Shown here one piece after another: positions 8,665 through 15,306 of a DNA stretch of 15,405 nucleotides. The position numbers were made by a program, and so were the translations under genes. Location of the stretch: positions 1 to 15,405 of the forward strand of contig CACYHJ010000055.1 in NCBI GenBank assembly GCA_902774165.1, given 5' to 3'. The stretch is from Oscillospiraceae bacterium. GTDB taxonomy: Bacteria > Bacillota > Clostridia > Oscillospirales > Acutalibacteraceae. The notes below the pieces were generated by a model. That model was given only the letters and a program-made list of their open reading frames with translations, was not told the DNA's origin and did no database searches. How positions within the stretch are numbered: the stretch's first letter is position 1; every line of letters starts with the position of its first letter.

Positions 8665-8732
8665 CGGTTGCGGAAGTCACTTCACCGCTTTCTCCTTTCT
8701 CCTTTAACAAATGAAAAGGTTGGTGCTTCACT

Positions 8733-9611
8733 ATGACCCTTATCGACGCGCACGTTCATTTATGGAAAAAACAAAACGGGACCGTGGGCGGCAGGCCCGT
8801 GCGCTCGCTCACCGGCGGGCGCAGCGACTTCGGCGGCGAGATCCGGCAGATGACGCCGCCCTATATGGTCGACGGCGCGAATACCGCGGATATGCTGATC
8901 GCGAATATGGATTACGCCGGCGTTTCCGCCGCGGTGGTGACGCAGGAGATCATCGACGGCAACCAGAACGCCTGCCTTCGCGAGGCACGGGCGCTGTATC
9001 CGGACCGGTTCCGCATCCTCTCCTACGTTGACGATGATACGCCGCCCCAGACCGAGGGCTTCGACGGGATCAAACTCTGCGCCGGAAGGATGAAGCACAC
9101 GGACCTGACAAAATACGCCGCCGTGTTTGAAACGGCGGCGAAGTACGGGCTGTTCGTGGGCGTGGAGCTCTCGGACGGCGACGCGCAGACCGGGTCGATG
9201 CGGGAGATCATCCGGCAATTCCCGGAGGTAAAGATCGCGATCGGGCATTTCGGCATGGTCACCCGCCCCGGCTGGCAGGAGCAGATCCGTCTGGCGCGGG
9301 AGAAAAACGTATATATCGAAAGCGGCGGCATCACCTGGCTGTTTCACAAAGAGTTTTACCCTTACCCCTCGGCGATCCGCGCGATCCGGGAGGCGGCGGA
9401 GATCTGCGGGATGGAAAAGCTCATGTGGGGCAGCGACTATCCCCGCACCATGACCGAGATCACTTATAAAATGAGCTTTGACTTCGTGCTGAAAACGACG
9501 GAGCTGACGGAAACAGAAAAAGCGGCGTTCCTTTCGGAAAACGCCGCGCGGTTCTTCGGGTTTGACAAACTGTATCAGTGTACGCCGGTGAAGAATATAC
9601 TGGAGGATTGA
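8733..9611 (+). CDS. Amidohydrolase-2 family protein, probable sugar lactonase
   Basis: The product is 292 residues and has the TIM-barrel amidohydrolase signature. LIDAHVHLW provides H7 and H9, IGHFG provides H172, and WGSDYPR provides the catalytic aspartate D235. The set fits the amidohydrolase-2 group that includes L-fuconolactonase and L-rhamnonolactonase (COG3618-like), as well as decarboxylases and dicarboxylate lactonases. In this cluster a lactonase would link the glucose-dehydrogenase-like enzyme to the LgoD-like enzyme by opening an aldonolactone. There are 68 bases between it and the previous gene. The nearest Shine-Dalgarno-like sequence (AAAAGG, 8714-8719) is 13 bases from the ATG, so initiation may be weak or use another signal. 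The family call is good; lactonase activity is inferred from context. Confidence 0.7.
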   Translation: MTLIDAHVHLWKKQNGTVGGRPVRSLTGGRSDFGGEIRQMTPPYMVDGANTADMLIANMDYAGVSAAVVTQEIIDGNQNACLREARALYPDRFRILSYVDDDTPPQTEGFDGIKLCAGRMKHTDLTKYAAVFETAAKYGLFVGVELSDGDAQTGSMREIIRQFPEVKIAIGHFGMVTRPGWQEQIRLAREKNVYIESGGITWLFHKEFYPYPSAIRAIREAAEICGMEKLMWGSDYPRTMTEITYKMSFDFVLKTTELTETEKAAFLSENAARFFGFDKLYQCTPVKNILED

Positions 9612-9614
9612 CGG

Positions 9615-10019
9615 ATGGACATGACATACAGAGGTACCCACGACTTCGACAAAGAAGAGCTGCAGGACCTCTTTCTCTCCGTGGGCTGGTCTTCGGGGCA
9701 TTTCCCGGAAAAGCTCGTTCAGGCGATGCGCGGCTTTGAGACGGTATATACCGCGTGGGACGGCGACCGGCTCGTCGGCATGATTTGCGCCATGGACGAC
9801 GGCGTGATGACGGCGTATATTCATTATCTTCTTGTGCGTCCCGGATATCAGGGAGTGGGCGTCGGCAAAACGCTCGTCGAAAAGGTAAAGGAGACCTACC
9901 GCGATTATCTGCGCATCGTCCTCGTCGCTTACGATGAGGAATTGGGTTTTTACGAATCCTGCGGCTTCAAAAAAGCGAAGGACGCGAGCGCAATGTTCAT
10001 CACCTCGCTCTGGACTTGA
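9615..10019 (+). CDS. GNAT-family N-acetyltransferase
   Basis: The product is 134 residues, a single-domain GNAT protein. LLVRPGYQGVGVGKTLV (about residues 76-92) is motif A, where QGVGVGK forms the acetyl-CoA pyrophosphate loop, and YDEELGFYESCGFKK is the typical C-terminal motif. Such enzymes transfer an acetyl group from acetyl-CoA to an amine on a small molecule or protein; the acceptor cannot be read from the sequence. GGAGG (9602-9606), inside the 3' end of the preceding gene, lies eight bases before the ATG, and only three bases separate the two genes. It is the last gene of the cluster and ends 24 bases before the right inverted repeat. A link with sugar catabolism is not obvious; it may be a passenger. 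Confidence 0.78.
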   Translation: MDMTYRGTHDFDKEELQDLFLSVGWSSGHFPEKLVQAMRGFETVYTAWDGDRLVGMICAMDDGVMTAYIHYLLVRPGYQGVGVGKTLVEKVKETYRDYLRIVLVAYDEELGFYESCGFKKAKDASAMFITSLWT

Positions 10020-10043
10020 AAAGCGTTCGGAAAATTGTTATAA

Positions 10044-10139
10044 GGCAACACCGCACAATTCGGGCGTGCGGATTGCGCAGTAGATTTTTTCGTCAGATTG
10101 TACAGAGTCTCCGCAGGCAACCTGACGGTTGTCAAGGAG
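10044..10139 (+). repeat. Right arm of the perfect 96-bp inverted repeat
   Basis: This copy is the exact reverse complement of bases 1-96. Inside it, CCGCAC (10051-10056) can pair with GTGCGG (10066-10071), and CGTCAG with CTGACG further on. An imperfect longer hairpin (CCGCACAAT with ATTGCGCAG) is followed within four bases by a run of six T (10085-10090), so it could act as a weak transcription terminator for the cluster. By symmetry the left copy would terminate transcription leaving to the left. The right end contains the first part of a Shine-Dalgarno sequence used by the next gene. Confidence 0.9.
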
Positions 10140-10141
10140 GG
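10134..10141 (+). promoter_or_regulatory. Shine-Dalgarno sequence formed at the end of the inverted repeat
   Basis: AAGGAGGG ends three bases before the ATG at 10145. Six of its bases (10134-10139) are inside the repeat. The spacing is shorter than usual, but the match to the 16S rRNA tail is strong, and it is the reason for choosing 10145 over the upstream in-frame ATG at 10016. Confidence 0.55.
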
Positions 10142-10144
10142 ATC

Positions 10145-10318
10145 ATGAAAAAATTTATATCTGTTTTGCTTGCGCTGATCCTCGTCTGCTGTTCGCTGCC
10201 GTTTGCCGCGGCGCTGGACGAAGGGGAGCTGCGATTCCGCGCGGACGGCTCCGTCGGCCCGAACGAGGCGCGCGTGATCGTCGACGCGATGGACGCGCTG
10301 ACCGCCTCGGTGAGATAA
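10145..10318 (+). CDS. Small secreted protein with a dockerin-like half repeat
   Basis: The product is 57 residues. Residues 1-23 form a clear signal peptide: MKKF, a hydrophobic core, then a PFAAA cleavage region. The mature part is about 34 residues. Its segment ADGSVGPNEARVIVDAMDAL resembles one dockerin calcium loop plus helix (compare NGDGRVNSQDARIILRTAARL in the neighbouring protein). It keeps D, G, V, the acidic residue at loop position 12 and the A-R-x-I pattern. The acidic residues normally at loop positions 1 and 3 are replaced by arginine, so calcium binding is doubtful. It may be a free small peptide or the remnant of a larger secreted protein whose middle was deleted. A longer frame from 10016 runs through the repeat and lacks a signal at its start, so I rejected that start. 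The gene is probable; its function is unknown. Confidence 0.55.
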   Translation: MKKFISVLLALILVCCSLPFAAALDEGELRFRADGSVGPNEARVIVDAMDALTASVR

Positions 10319-10335
10319 TAAGAATTGAAAAGAAA

Positions 10336-10373
10336 GAATCCTCCGGAACCCGTATCGCAGGTCCGGAGGATTC
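10336..10373. terminator. Bidirectional hairpin terminator between convergent genes
   Basis: A perfect 12-bp stem (GAATCCTCCGGA at 10336-10347, with its complement at 10362-10373) encloses a 14-base loop. It is flanked by A-rich sequence on the left and T-rich sequence on the right, so a T-rich tract follows the stem on either strand. It lies 17 bases after the small secreted gene and 20 bases after the end of the opposite-strand surface protein gene. Confidence 0.85.
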
Positions 10374-10392
10374 TATTTTCGGTTTTCGCTGA

Positions 10393-13300
10393 TCACTGCA
10401 GCGTGATGGTATCGAGTTTCGCCGCGACGCGCAGCGCGATTCTCGCGTCGGCGGATGTGATTTTTCCGTTGCCGTCGCTGTCGGCTGCGATCCGGTAAAC
10501 GCCTTCAAGCGTTTCGAGTCTCGCAGCGGTTCTGAGGATGATGCGCGCGTCCTGTGAATTGACCCTGCCGTCGCCGTTGACGTCCATCGGGACTACGACG
10601 GAATACTCCGTGCCGTCTGCGTCGGTGACGCGCGCGCCGGTCCCGACCGGTTTTCCTGCGGGGATCGCTTCGCCGTTTTTATCGGTGATGGCGACGCTGC
10701 CGCCGAGCAGGTCCTTCAGCGTCTGCTCGGTATTCCCGGACAGGGTGAAAACTGTTTTCTGTTCGCCGTCGACGCGGGCTTTACTCTCATCGCAGGAGCG
10801 GATTCCGGCGGCGCCGGGCTCCGTCGTGCCGGGTTCCGAGGGCTGCGTGGGACCGGTCGGCGCGGGCGCGGTCGTCTCAGGTTCGGACGGCTGCGTGGGG
10901 CCGGTCGGCGCAGGCGCGGTCGTCTCGGGTTCGGACGGCTGCGTGGGGCCGGTCGGCGCAGGTTCGGTCGTCTCGGGCTCGGACGGCTGCGTGGGACCGG
11001 TCGGCGCAGGTTCGGTCATCTCGGGTTCGGACGGCTGCGTGGGACCGGTCGGCGCAGGCGAGGTCGTTTCGGGTTCGGACGGCTGCGTGGGACCGGTCGG
11101 CGCGGGCGCGGTCGTCTCGGTCTCGCCCGTCGCGGGGATGGGCTCCGTATCGGCGTAACCGCAAACGGTGCAGGAACGGTGCTTTTCTCCGTTCTCCGCC
11201 GCGGTCGGTTCCCGGTCGACGATCCAGTCGCCGAAAGTATGCGCTTCCATGTCGATGATATCGCCGCAGACGCATTCCCGCCAGTGATTGTCCTCGTCGA
11301 ATTTTTGTATGTATTCGTGGACGTGGTCTTTCTTGTAGTGCGCCCAGATCGTCTGGTCGGCGGTCAGTTCCGTGTTCGCGGAGATCTTCACGCCGCCCTT
11401 TGCTTTGGTGTACCAGCCGAGGAAGAGATATCCGCTTCGCGTCGGCGTCGGCAGAGCGCCGAAGGTCGGGTTCGTCCACTGCGCGTAAAGCGTCACGTCC
11501 GCCGTGCCGATGTATGCCTCGCCGGGGGCGTACGCCGTGCCGGAGCCGTCCGCCGCGGTGTTCCAGCCCGTGAAGGTCACGCTGTATGTCTTCGTCGTTT
11601 CGGAGACCTCGCCGCCGTTTGCGTCCAGCGTCAGCTTCAGCGTTTTTTTCGGCTTTGCGTCGGTCAGCGTCAGGCTGCCTGCCGCCGTCTGGGCGGCGGG
11701 CGCTTTTTTGCCGCCGTTCGCGTCGTAGGTCACGGTGAACGGGATCTTGCCGTAATGCATCGCCGCGCCGGTCAGCGCTTCGTTATCATTGCCGACCGGG
11801 ATCGCGCCCCATTCCTGCGCCGTGCCTTCGTAATATGCGTCCGCAAGCGCGCCGCAGGCGCGGAACGCGCCGTCGCCGATCTTTTCGATACTCTCCGGCA
11901 GCATCACCGCCTCAAGCGCCGGGCAGGAGACGAAGGTGTTGTCGCCCACGCCCGTCACGCCGTCTTCGATCACGATCTTCCGGATCTTTTCATTCCCCGC
12001 AAAGGGCGAATCGCTGTAGGGATAGTCGCTTTGCGCCGTCCGGTCGGCCGTCGCGCCCGTCCCGGAGATCGTCAGCGTGCCGTCCCCGCCGAGCGTATAC
12101 GTCGCGTTGTCGCCGCATTTGCCCCGTGCGAAGTACATCCTCGCGCCGGAAAGCGGATCGTTGTCGTACCCGATCGAAACGTCGTTTTCCCATCCCGACT
12201 GTTCGCCGCCGTAGTAGACCGCTTCGAGCGCATCGCAGTCGAGGAAGGCGGAATTCTGTATCCCGGTCACCTTCTCGGGGATCGTCACGCTTTTCAGAGC
12301 GGCGCAGCCTCTGAAGGCAGAATACCCGATTTCGGTCACATTCCCGGGGATCGTCACGCTTTGCAGCGCGGCGCAGCCGTCGAAAACGCTCTCCCCGAGA
12401 TTTGTGATGCCGGTCGGGAGTGCGATTTCCGTCAGCGCCGCGCAGTCCTGAAATGCGAAAGCGTCGATCGTCGTGACGCTGTTCGGGATCGTCACGTCCT
12501 TCAGCGCCGCGCAGTCCGCAAACGCGCTGTTGCCGATCGTCGTCAGGCCCTCGGGGAGCCTGATCTGCTTCAGCGCCGTACAGCCTGAAAACGCGAGTGC
12601 GCCGATCTCGGTCGCCGTGCCGGGGATCGTGATCCCCTTCAGCGCCGTGCAGTCGCTGAACGCGTATTCACCGATGACCGTTACGCTGTCGGGGATCGTC
12701 ACGTCCGTCAGCGCGGCGCAGCCGACGAACACCTCCGGGCCGATCGCGGTCATACCGTCGGGGATCACGACCTGCGTCAGTTTTTCGCAGAAAGCGAACG
12801 CGCCGTCGCCGATCTCGGTCAGGGCTGCGGGAAGCGCGGCTTCCGTCAGCTCGTGGCATTCGCAGAACGCCTTTTTGCCGATCTCGGTCAGGGCTGCGGG
12901 AAGCGCGGCATCCGTCAACTCGAAACAATCGTAAAACGCCTCTTTACCGATGGTCGTCACGCTTGAAGGGATGACGACTTTTTTCAGCGCGTAGCATGTT
13001 GAGAAGGCGGAGTCGCCGATCGCGGTCACGCCGTCGGGGATCGTGAATTCCTCCAGCGATTCGCACGCCGTGAACGCGCCGTCGCCGATCGTCCGCACGC
13101 TGTCCGCGATCTCGGCTTCCTTGAGCTTGCGGCAGCCGCGGAACGCGCGGTTGCCGACGTTCGTCACGCCGTCTTCGATCACGAGCTTTTTGATCCTGTC
13201 GTTGCCGGCAAAGGGGGACGTGCTGTAGGGGTATTCCTCGAGACTGTCAAAGTCCTTCATCGGTCCCGTGCCGCAGATCGTGAGGGTGCCGTCTTCCGAC

Positions 13301-14967
13301 AGTGTACAGGTGAGGTTATTGCCGATATTATAAGAGAACAGACGCGCGTTGGTCAGATCATCGTTGCCGTCGCCGATCTGGACGCCGTCTCTGAGCTCGT
13401 CCCAATCCCCGGCGGTGCCGGTGTAATAAACGTATTTCAGAGCGCCGCAGCCGTAGAACGCGTAGTCGTGGATCTTCGTTACGCTCTGCGGGATCGTTAC
13501 GGTCTGCATCGCGCCGCAGCCGTAGAAAGCGGAGGCGCCGATCGAGGTCACCTTTTCCGGGATCACGATCTCCTCCAGATCCTCACAGCCCGAGAACAGG
13601 CAATTCTCGACGCCCGTCAGACTGCCGGGGAGCGTAATGCGTTTCAGCCATTTGCAATCCTGAAACGCATTCGCGCCGAGGGAAGCGACCCGATCCGGGA
13701 TCGTCAGCTTCATAAGAGTCGAACAGGAGGCGAACGCCGAGGGACCGATCTCCGTTACGTTTTCGGGGATCACGATCTCCGTCAGCTCCGTGCAGCCGTA
13801 GAACGCGGAGGCGCCGATGACGGTCACGCTTTCGGGGAGCGTCACGGTCTCCAGCGCCTGACAGTCGCTGAACATGCCGTCGGCGACGCGGGAGACGCCG
13901 CTTTGGAGCGTTGCGGTCTTCAGCGCCGTACAATACAGAAACACACGTTTGCCGAGCGCGTCCACGCCGCTCACGCTGCCGGGGATCGTCACGCTTTGAA
14001 GCGCCGTGCATTCCGAAAACGCGCAGTCGCCGATCTTGGTCACGCCGTCGCGGATCGTGATATCCGTCAGCGCCCCGCAGCCGAAGAACGCGTTGGCTCC
14101 GATCTGCTTTATATTGTCCGGGATCGTCGCCTTCGCAAGCTTGCCGCAGTTCCGGAACGCGTAACTGCCGACGGTCGTCCCGCCGCTGAACACAAGCTTT
14201 GTGATCCTGTCGTCGCCGGAAAACGGAGAAGTGCTGCCGGGAAATTCCGCTAGGTTGATATAATCCGTCATCGGACCCGTGCCGCTGATCGTCAGCGTGC
14301 CGTCGCCGCCGATCTCGAAATTCAGGTTCGCGCCGCATTTGCCCTTGGCGTAATGGAAGGTCGCGTCGTTAAAGGGCGTATTGTTGCCGCCCACGGTCAT
14401 GCCGCTGCGGTCCAACGCGTCGCCGCCGTAATATACGTCCTTCAGCGCGGTGCCGTAAAACGCGTACGCGCCGACGGACTTCGTTTTTTTCGGGATCGTC
14501 ACGCTGACAAGCGCGCTGCAGCCCCGGAGCGTGTGCGCGCCGATGCTTGTCACCCCGGCGGGAACCGTGAATTTTTCCAGCGCAGTACACCCGAAAAATG
14601 CGCGGTCGCCGAGCTTGGTCAGACTGTCCGGGAGTGTCGCATCCGTCAGAGCGGCGCATTTATAAAACGCGCAATTGCCGACGCTCGTCACGCCGCTTCC
14701 GATCACGAGCTTTTTGACCTTCGCCGAGGCGTTGAACGGGGATATGTTTTCGCCCGTCTGCTCGTAATCGGTCATCGCTCCCGTGCCGGAGATCGTCAGC
14801 GTGCCCTCGTCGTCCAGCGTCCAGCTGACGTTCGCGCCGCAGGCGCCGCTGCTCAACGCATTTGCTCGGATCGGGAACGCCGGGAGCCCGAGCCTCGCAA
14901 GCTCCGGGACCGGCGCAAGGCTCAGAAGCATTACGACCGTCAGGAGTATCGCAACTGTTTTTTTCAT
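10393..14967 (-). CDS. Large secreted BspA-type leucine-rich-repeat protein with C-terminal dockerin-like module
   Basis: The product is 1,524 residues. A signal peptide covers residues 1-37 (MKKTVAILL start, ANA before cleavage). Four blocks follow, starting near residues 41, 208, 545 and 948. Each opens with a short motif of the type CGxNxxxxLxxDGTLTISGTG and carries BspA-type LRR_5 repeats of about 23 residues (IPxxVTxIGxxAFxxCxxL). I count 4, 11, 14 and 2 repeats, about 31 in all. InlB/Flg_new-like repeats (VTYDANGG, FTGWNTAADGSG, LFLGWYTKA) lie near 1076-1200, then a cysteine-containing segment (HWRECVCGD, RSCTVCGYA) near 1214-1275, six Pro/Thr-rich repeats (1281-1376), and two dockerin-like loops (DVNGDGRVNSQDAR, DSDGNGKITSADAR) from about 1461. 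It is probably surface-exposed or attached to a cohesin. The start at 14967 fits AAAGGAAG seven bases upstream and the signal peptide; an in-frame start at 15084 would bury the signal. Binding partner unknown. Confidence 0.88.
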   Translation of the reverse strand: MKKTVAILLTVVMLLSLAPVPELARLGLPAFPIRANALSSGACGANVSWTLDDEGTLTISGTGAMTDYEQTGENISPFNASAKVKKLVIGSGVTSVGNCAFYKCAALTDATLPDSLTKLGDRAFFGCTALEKFTVPAGVTSIGAHTLRGCSALVSVTIPKKTKSVGAYAFYGTALKDVYYGGDALDRSGMTVGGNNTPFNDATFHYAKGKCGANLNFEIGGDGTLTISGTGPMTDYINLAEFPGSTSPFSGDDRITKLVFSGGTTVGSYAFRNCGKLAKATIPDNIKQIGANAFFGCGALTDITIRDGVTKIGDCAFSECTALQSVTIPGSVSGVDALGKRVFLYCTALKTATLQSGVSRVADGMFSDCQALETVTLPESVTVIGASAFYGCTELTEIVIPENVTEIGPSAFASCSTLMKLTIPDRVASLGANAFQDCKWLKRITLPGSLTGVENCLFSGCEDLEEIVIPEKVTSIGASAFYGCGAMQTVTIPQSVTKIHDYAFYGCGALKYVYYTGTAGDWDELRDGVQIGDGNDDLTNARLFSYNIGNNLTCTLSEDGTLTICGTGPMKDFDSLEEYPYSTSPFAGNDRIKKLVIEDGVTNVGNRAFRGCRKLKEAEIADSVRTIGDGAFTACESLEEFTIPDGVTAIGDSAFSTCYALKKVVIPSSVTTIGKEAFYDCFELTDAALPAALTEIGKKAFCECHELTEAALPAALTEIGDGAFAFCEKLTQVVIPDGMTAIGPEVFVGCAALTDVTIPDSVTVIGEYAFSDCTALKGITIPGTATEIGALAFSGCTALKQIRLPEGLTTIGNSAFADCAALKDVTIPNSVTTIDAFAFQDCAALTEIALPTGITNLGESVFDGCAALQSVTIPGNVTEIGYSAFRGCAALKSVTIPEKVTGIQNSAFLDCDALEAVYYGGEQSGWENDVSIGYDNDPLSGARMYFARGKCGDNATYTLGGDGTLTISGTGATADRTAQSDYPYSDSPFAGNEKIRKIVIEDGVTGVGDNTFVSCPALEAVMLPESIEKIGDGAFRACGALADAYYEGTAQEWGAIPVGNDNEALTGAAMHYGKIPFTVTYDANGGKKAPAAQTAAGSLTLTDAKPKKTLKLTLDANGGEVSETTKTYSVTFTGWNTAADGSGTAYAPGEAYIGTADVTLYAQWTNPTFGALPTPTRSGYLFLGWYTKAKGGVKISANTELTADQTIWAHYKKDHVHEYIQKFDEDNHWRECVCGDIIDMEAHTFGDWIVDREPTAAENGEKHRSCTVCGYADTEPIPATGETETTAPAPTGPTQPSEPETTSPAPTGPTQPSEPEMTEPAPTGPTQPSEPETTEPAPTGPTQPSEPETTAPAPTGPTQPSEPETTAPAPTGPTQPSEPGTTEPGAAGIRSCDESKARVDGEQKTVFTLSGNTEQTLKDLLGGSVAITDKNGEAIPAGKPVGTGARVTDADGTEYSVVVPMDVNGDGRVNSQDARIILRTAARLETLEGVYRIAADSDGNGKITSADARIALRVAAKLDTITLQ
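10841..11128 (-). repeat. Six tandem 48-bp repeats encoding a Pro/Thr-rich linker
   Basis: Six contiguous 48-bp units start at 10841, 10889, 10937, 10985, 11033 and 11081. Each encodes a variant of ETTAPAPTGPTQPSEP. The units are nearly identical, differing by a few substitutions such as T/S/E at one position. The array lies between the cysteine-containing segment and the dockerin-side domain. It reads as a flexible, possibly glycosylated spacer whose copy number may vary between strains by slippage. Confidence 0.93.
12808..12909 (-). repeat. Recently duplicated leucine-rich-repeat unit
   Basis: A 33-base stretch at 12808-12840 recurs exactly at 12877-12909, a shift of 69 bases that equals one 23-residue repeat. 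Both encode ALPAALTEIG. Other repeats in the gene are much less alike, so this pair looks like a recent single-unit duplication. Confidence 0.75.
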
Positions 14968-15054
14968 TTCGCATCTTCCTTTCTGGGGTGCGTTTCGTAT
15001 CGGGAGACCGACCGCGGCGAGACCGTGCGGATCGCCGCTTGTGTCTTTAATAAA

Positions 15055-15084
15055 AATATAGCATATTCGCTTACGAAATTTCAA
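15055..15084 (-). promoter_or_regulatory. Candidate sigma-70-type promoter for the surface protein gene
   Basis: Read on the - strand, TTGAAA (complement of 15079-15084) is followed after 18 bases by TATATT (complement of 15055-15060). The region is AT-rich, unlike the GC-rich surroundings, and lies about 80-90 bases before the ATG at 14967. A second -35-like TTGTCA lies just upstream. The position and composition fit a housekeeping promoter; the match is not perfect. Confidence 0.5.
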
Positions 15085-15204
15085 GTGACAATTATGATGT
15101 GGCGCATTTCGGAAATCCGCGCCCTGTCTGCTTCGGCGCTGTGCAGGGCTTGGAGAATGGAGACAAATTCGGGGTTGTAGAGTTCGGAGTTCGGAGATAA
15201 GGAG

Positions 15205-15262
15205 GTCGCTGACGCGACTTGATTATAGATGCTGTTAAATGAAAAACAGAAAAATAATCAAG
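15205..15262. other. Two abutting hairpins in intergenic DNA
   Basis: GTCGC (15205-15209) can pair with GCGAC (15214-15218) around a four-base loop. Immediately after, CTTGATTAT (15218-15226) pairs perfectly with ATAATCAAG (15254-15262), and within that loop CTGTT can pair with AACAG. The second stem is AT-rich and has no T run after it, so it is not a typical terminator. It might be a small repeat element or a protein-binding site. Confidence 0.4.
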
Positions 15263-15306
15263 CCCTTTGTGTAAATTTTCAAATATAATAAATGGGGTAT
15301 GGGGGC

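Larger units (their letters stand above)
14968..15306. other. Intergenic region upstream of the surface protein gene
   Basis: No convincing gene is visible here. The part next to the surface protein gene (14968-15048) would be its untranslated leader of about 80 bases and ends in the AAAGGAAG ribosome site. Further right are the candidate promoter, two hairpins around 15205-15262 and an AT-rich stretch (15270-15293) containing TATAAT at 15284-15289 without a good -35 partner. A short reading frame crosses parts of this region on the + strand (to 15180), but it is only the opposite-strand shadow of the surface protein gene. Confidence 0.6.

Noticed and set aside
8665..8732. Pyrimidine-rich tandem tract before the amidohydrolase gene as a regulatory site
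   Set aside because: The tract (CTTTCTCC repeated) forms no stable hairpin and no operator or terminator pattern is evident. It could mask ribosome sites by pairing, but nothing here supports that.
9950..10135. Open reading frame on the - strand through the right inverted repeat
   Set aside because: It would start at TTG, overlaps the acetyltransferase gene on the other strand, and the repeat stays open in the corresponding frame at the left arm only because it is the same sequence. It has no recognisable domain.
11179..12588. Long + strand open frame opposite the leucine-rich-repeat gene
   Set aside because: It arises from the periodic codon pattern of the repeats on the other strand and has no start signal, ribosome site or recognisable domain.
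15261..15300. Rightward promoter based on TATAAT at 15284-15289
   Set aside because: No acceptable -35 element lies 16-18 bases upstream and no gene follows within the window.
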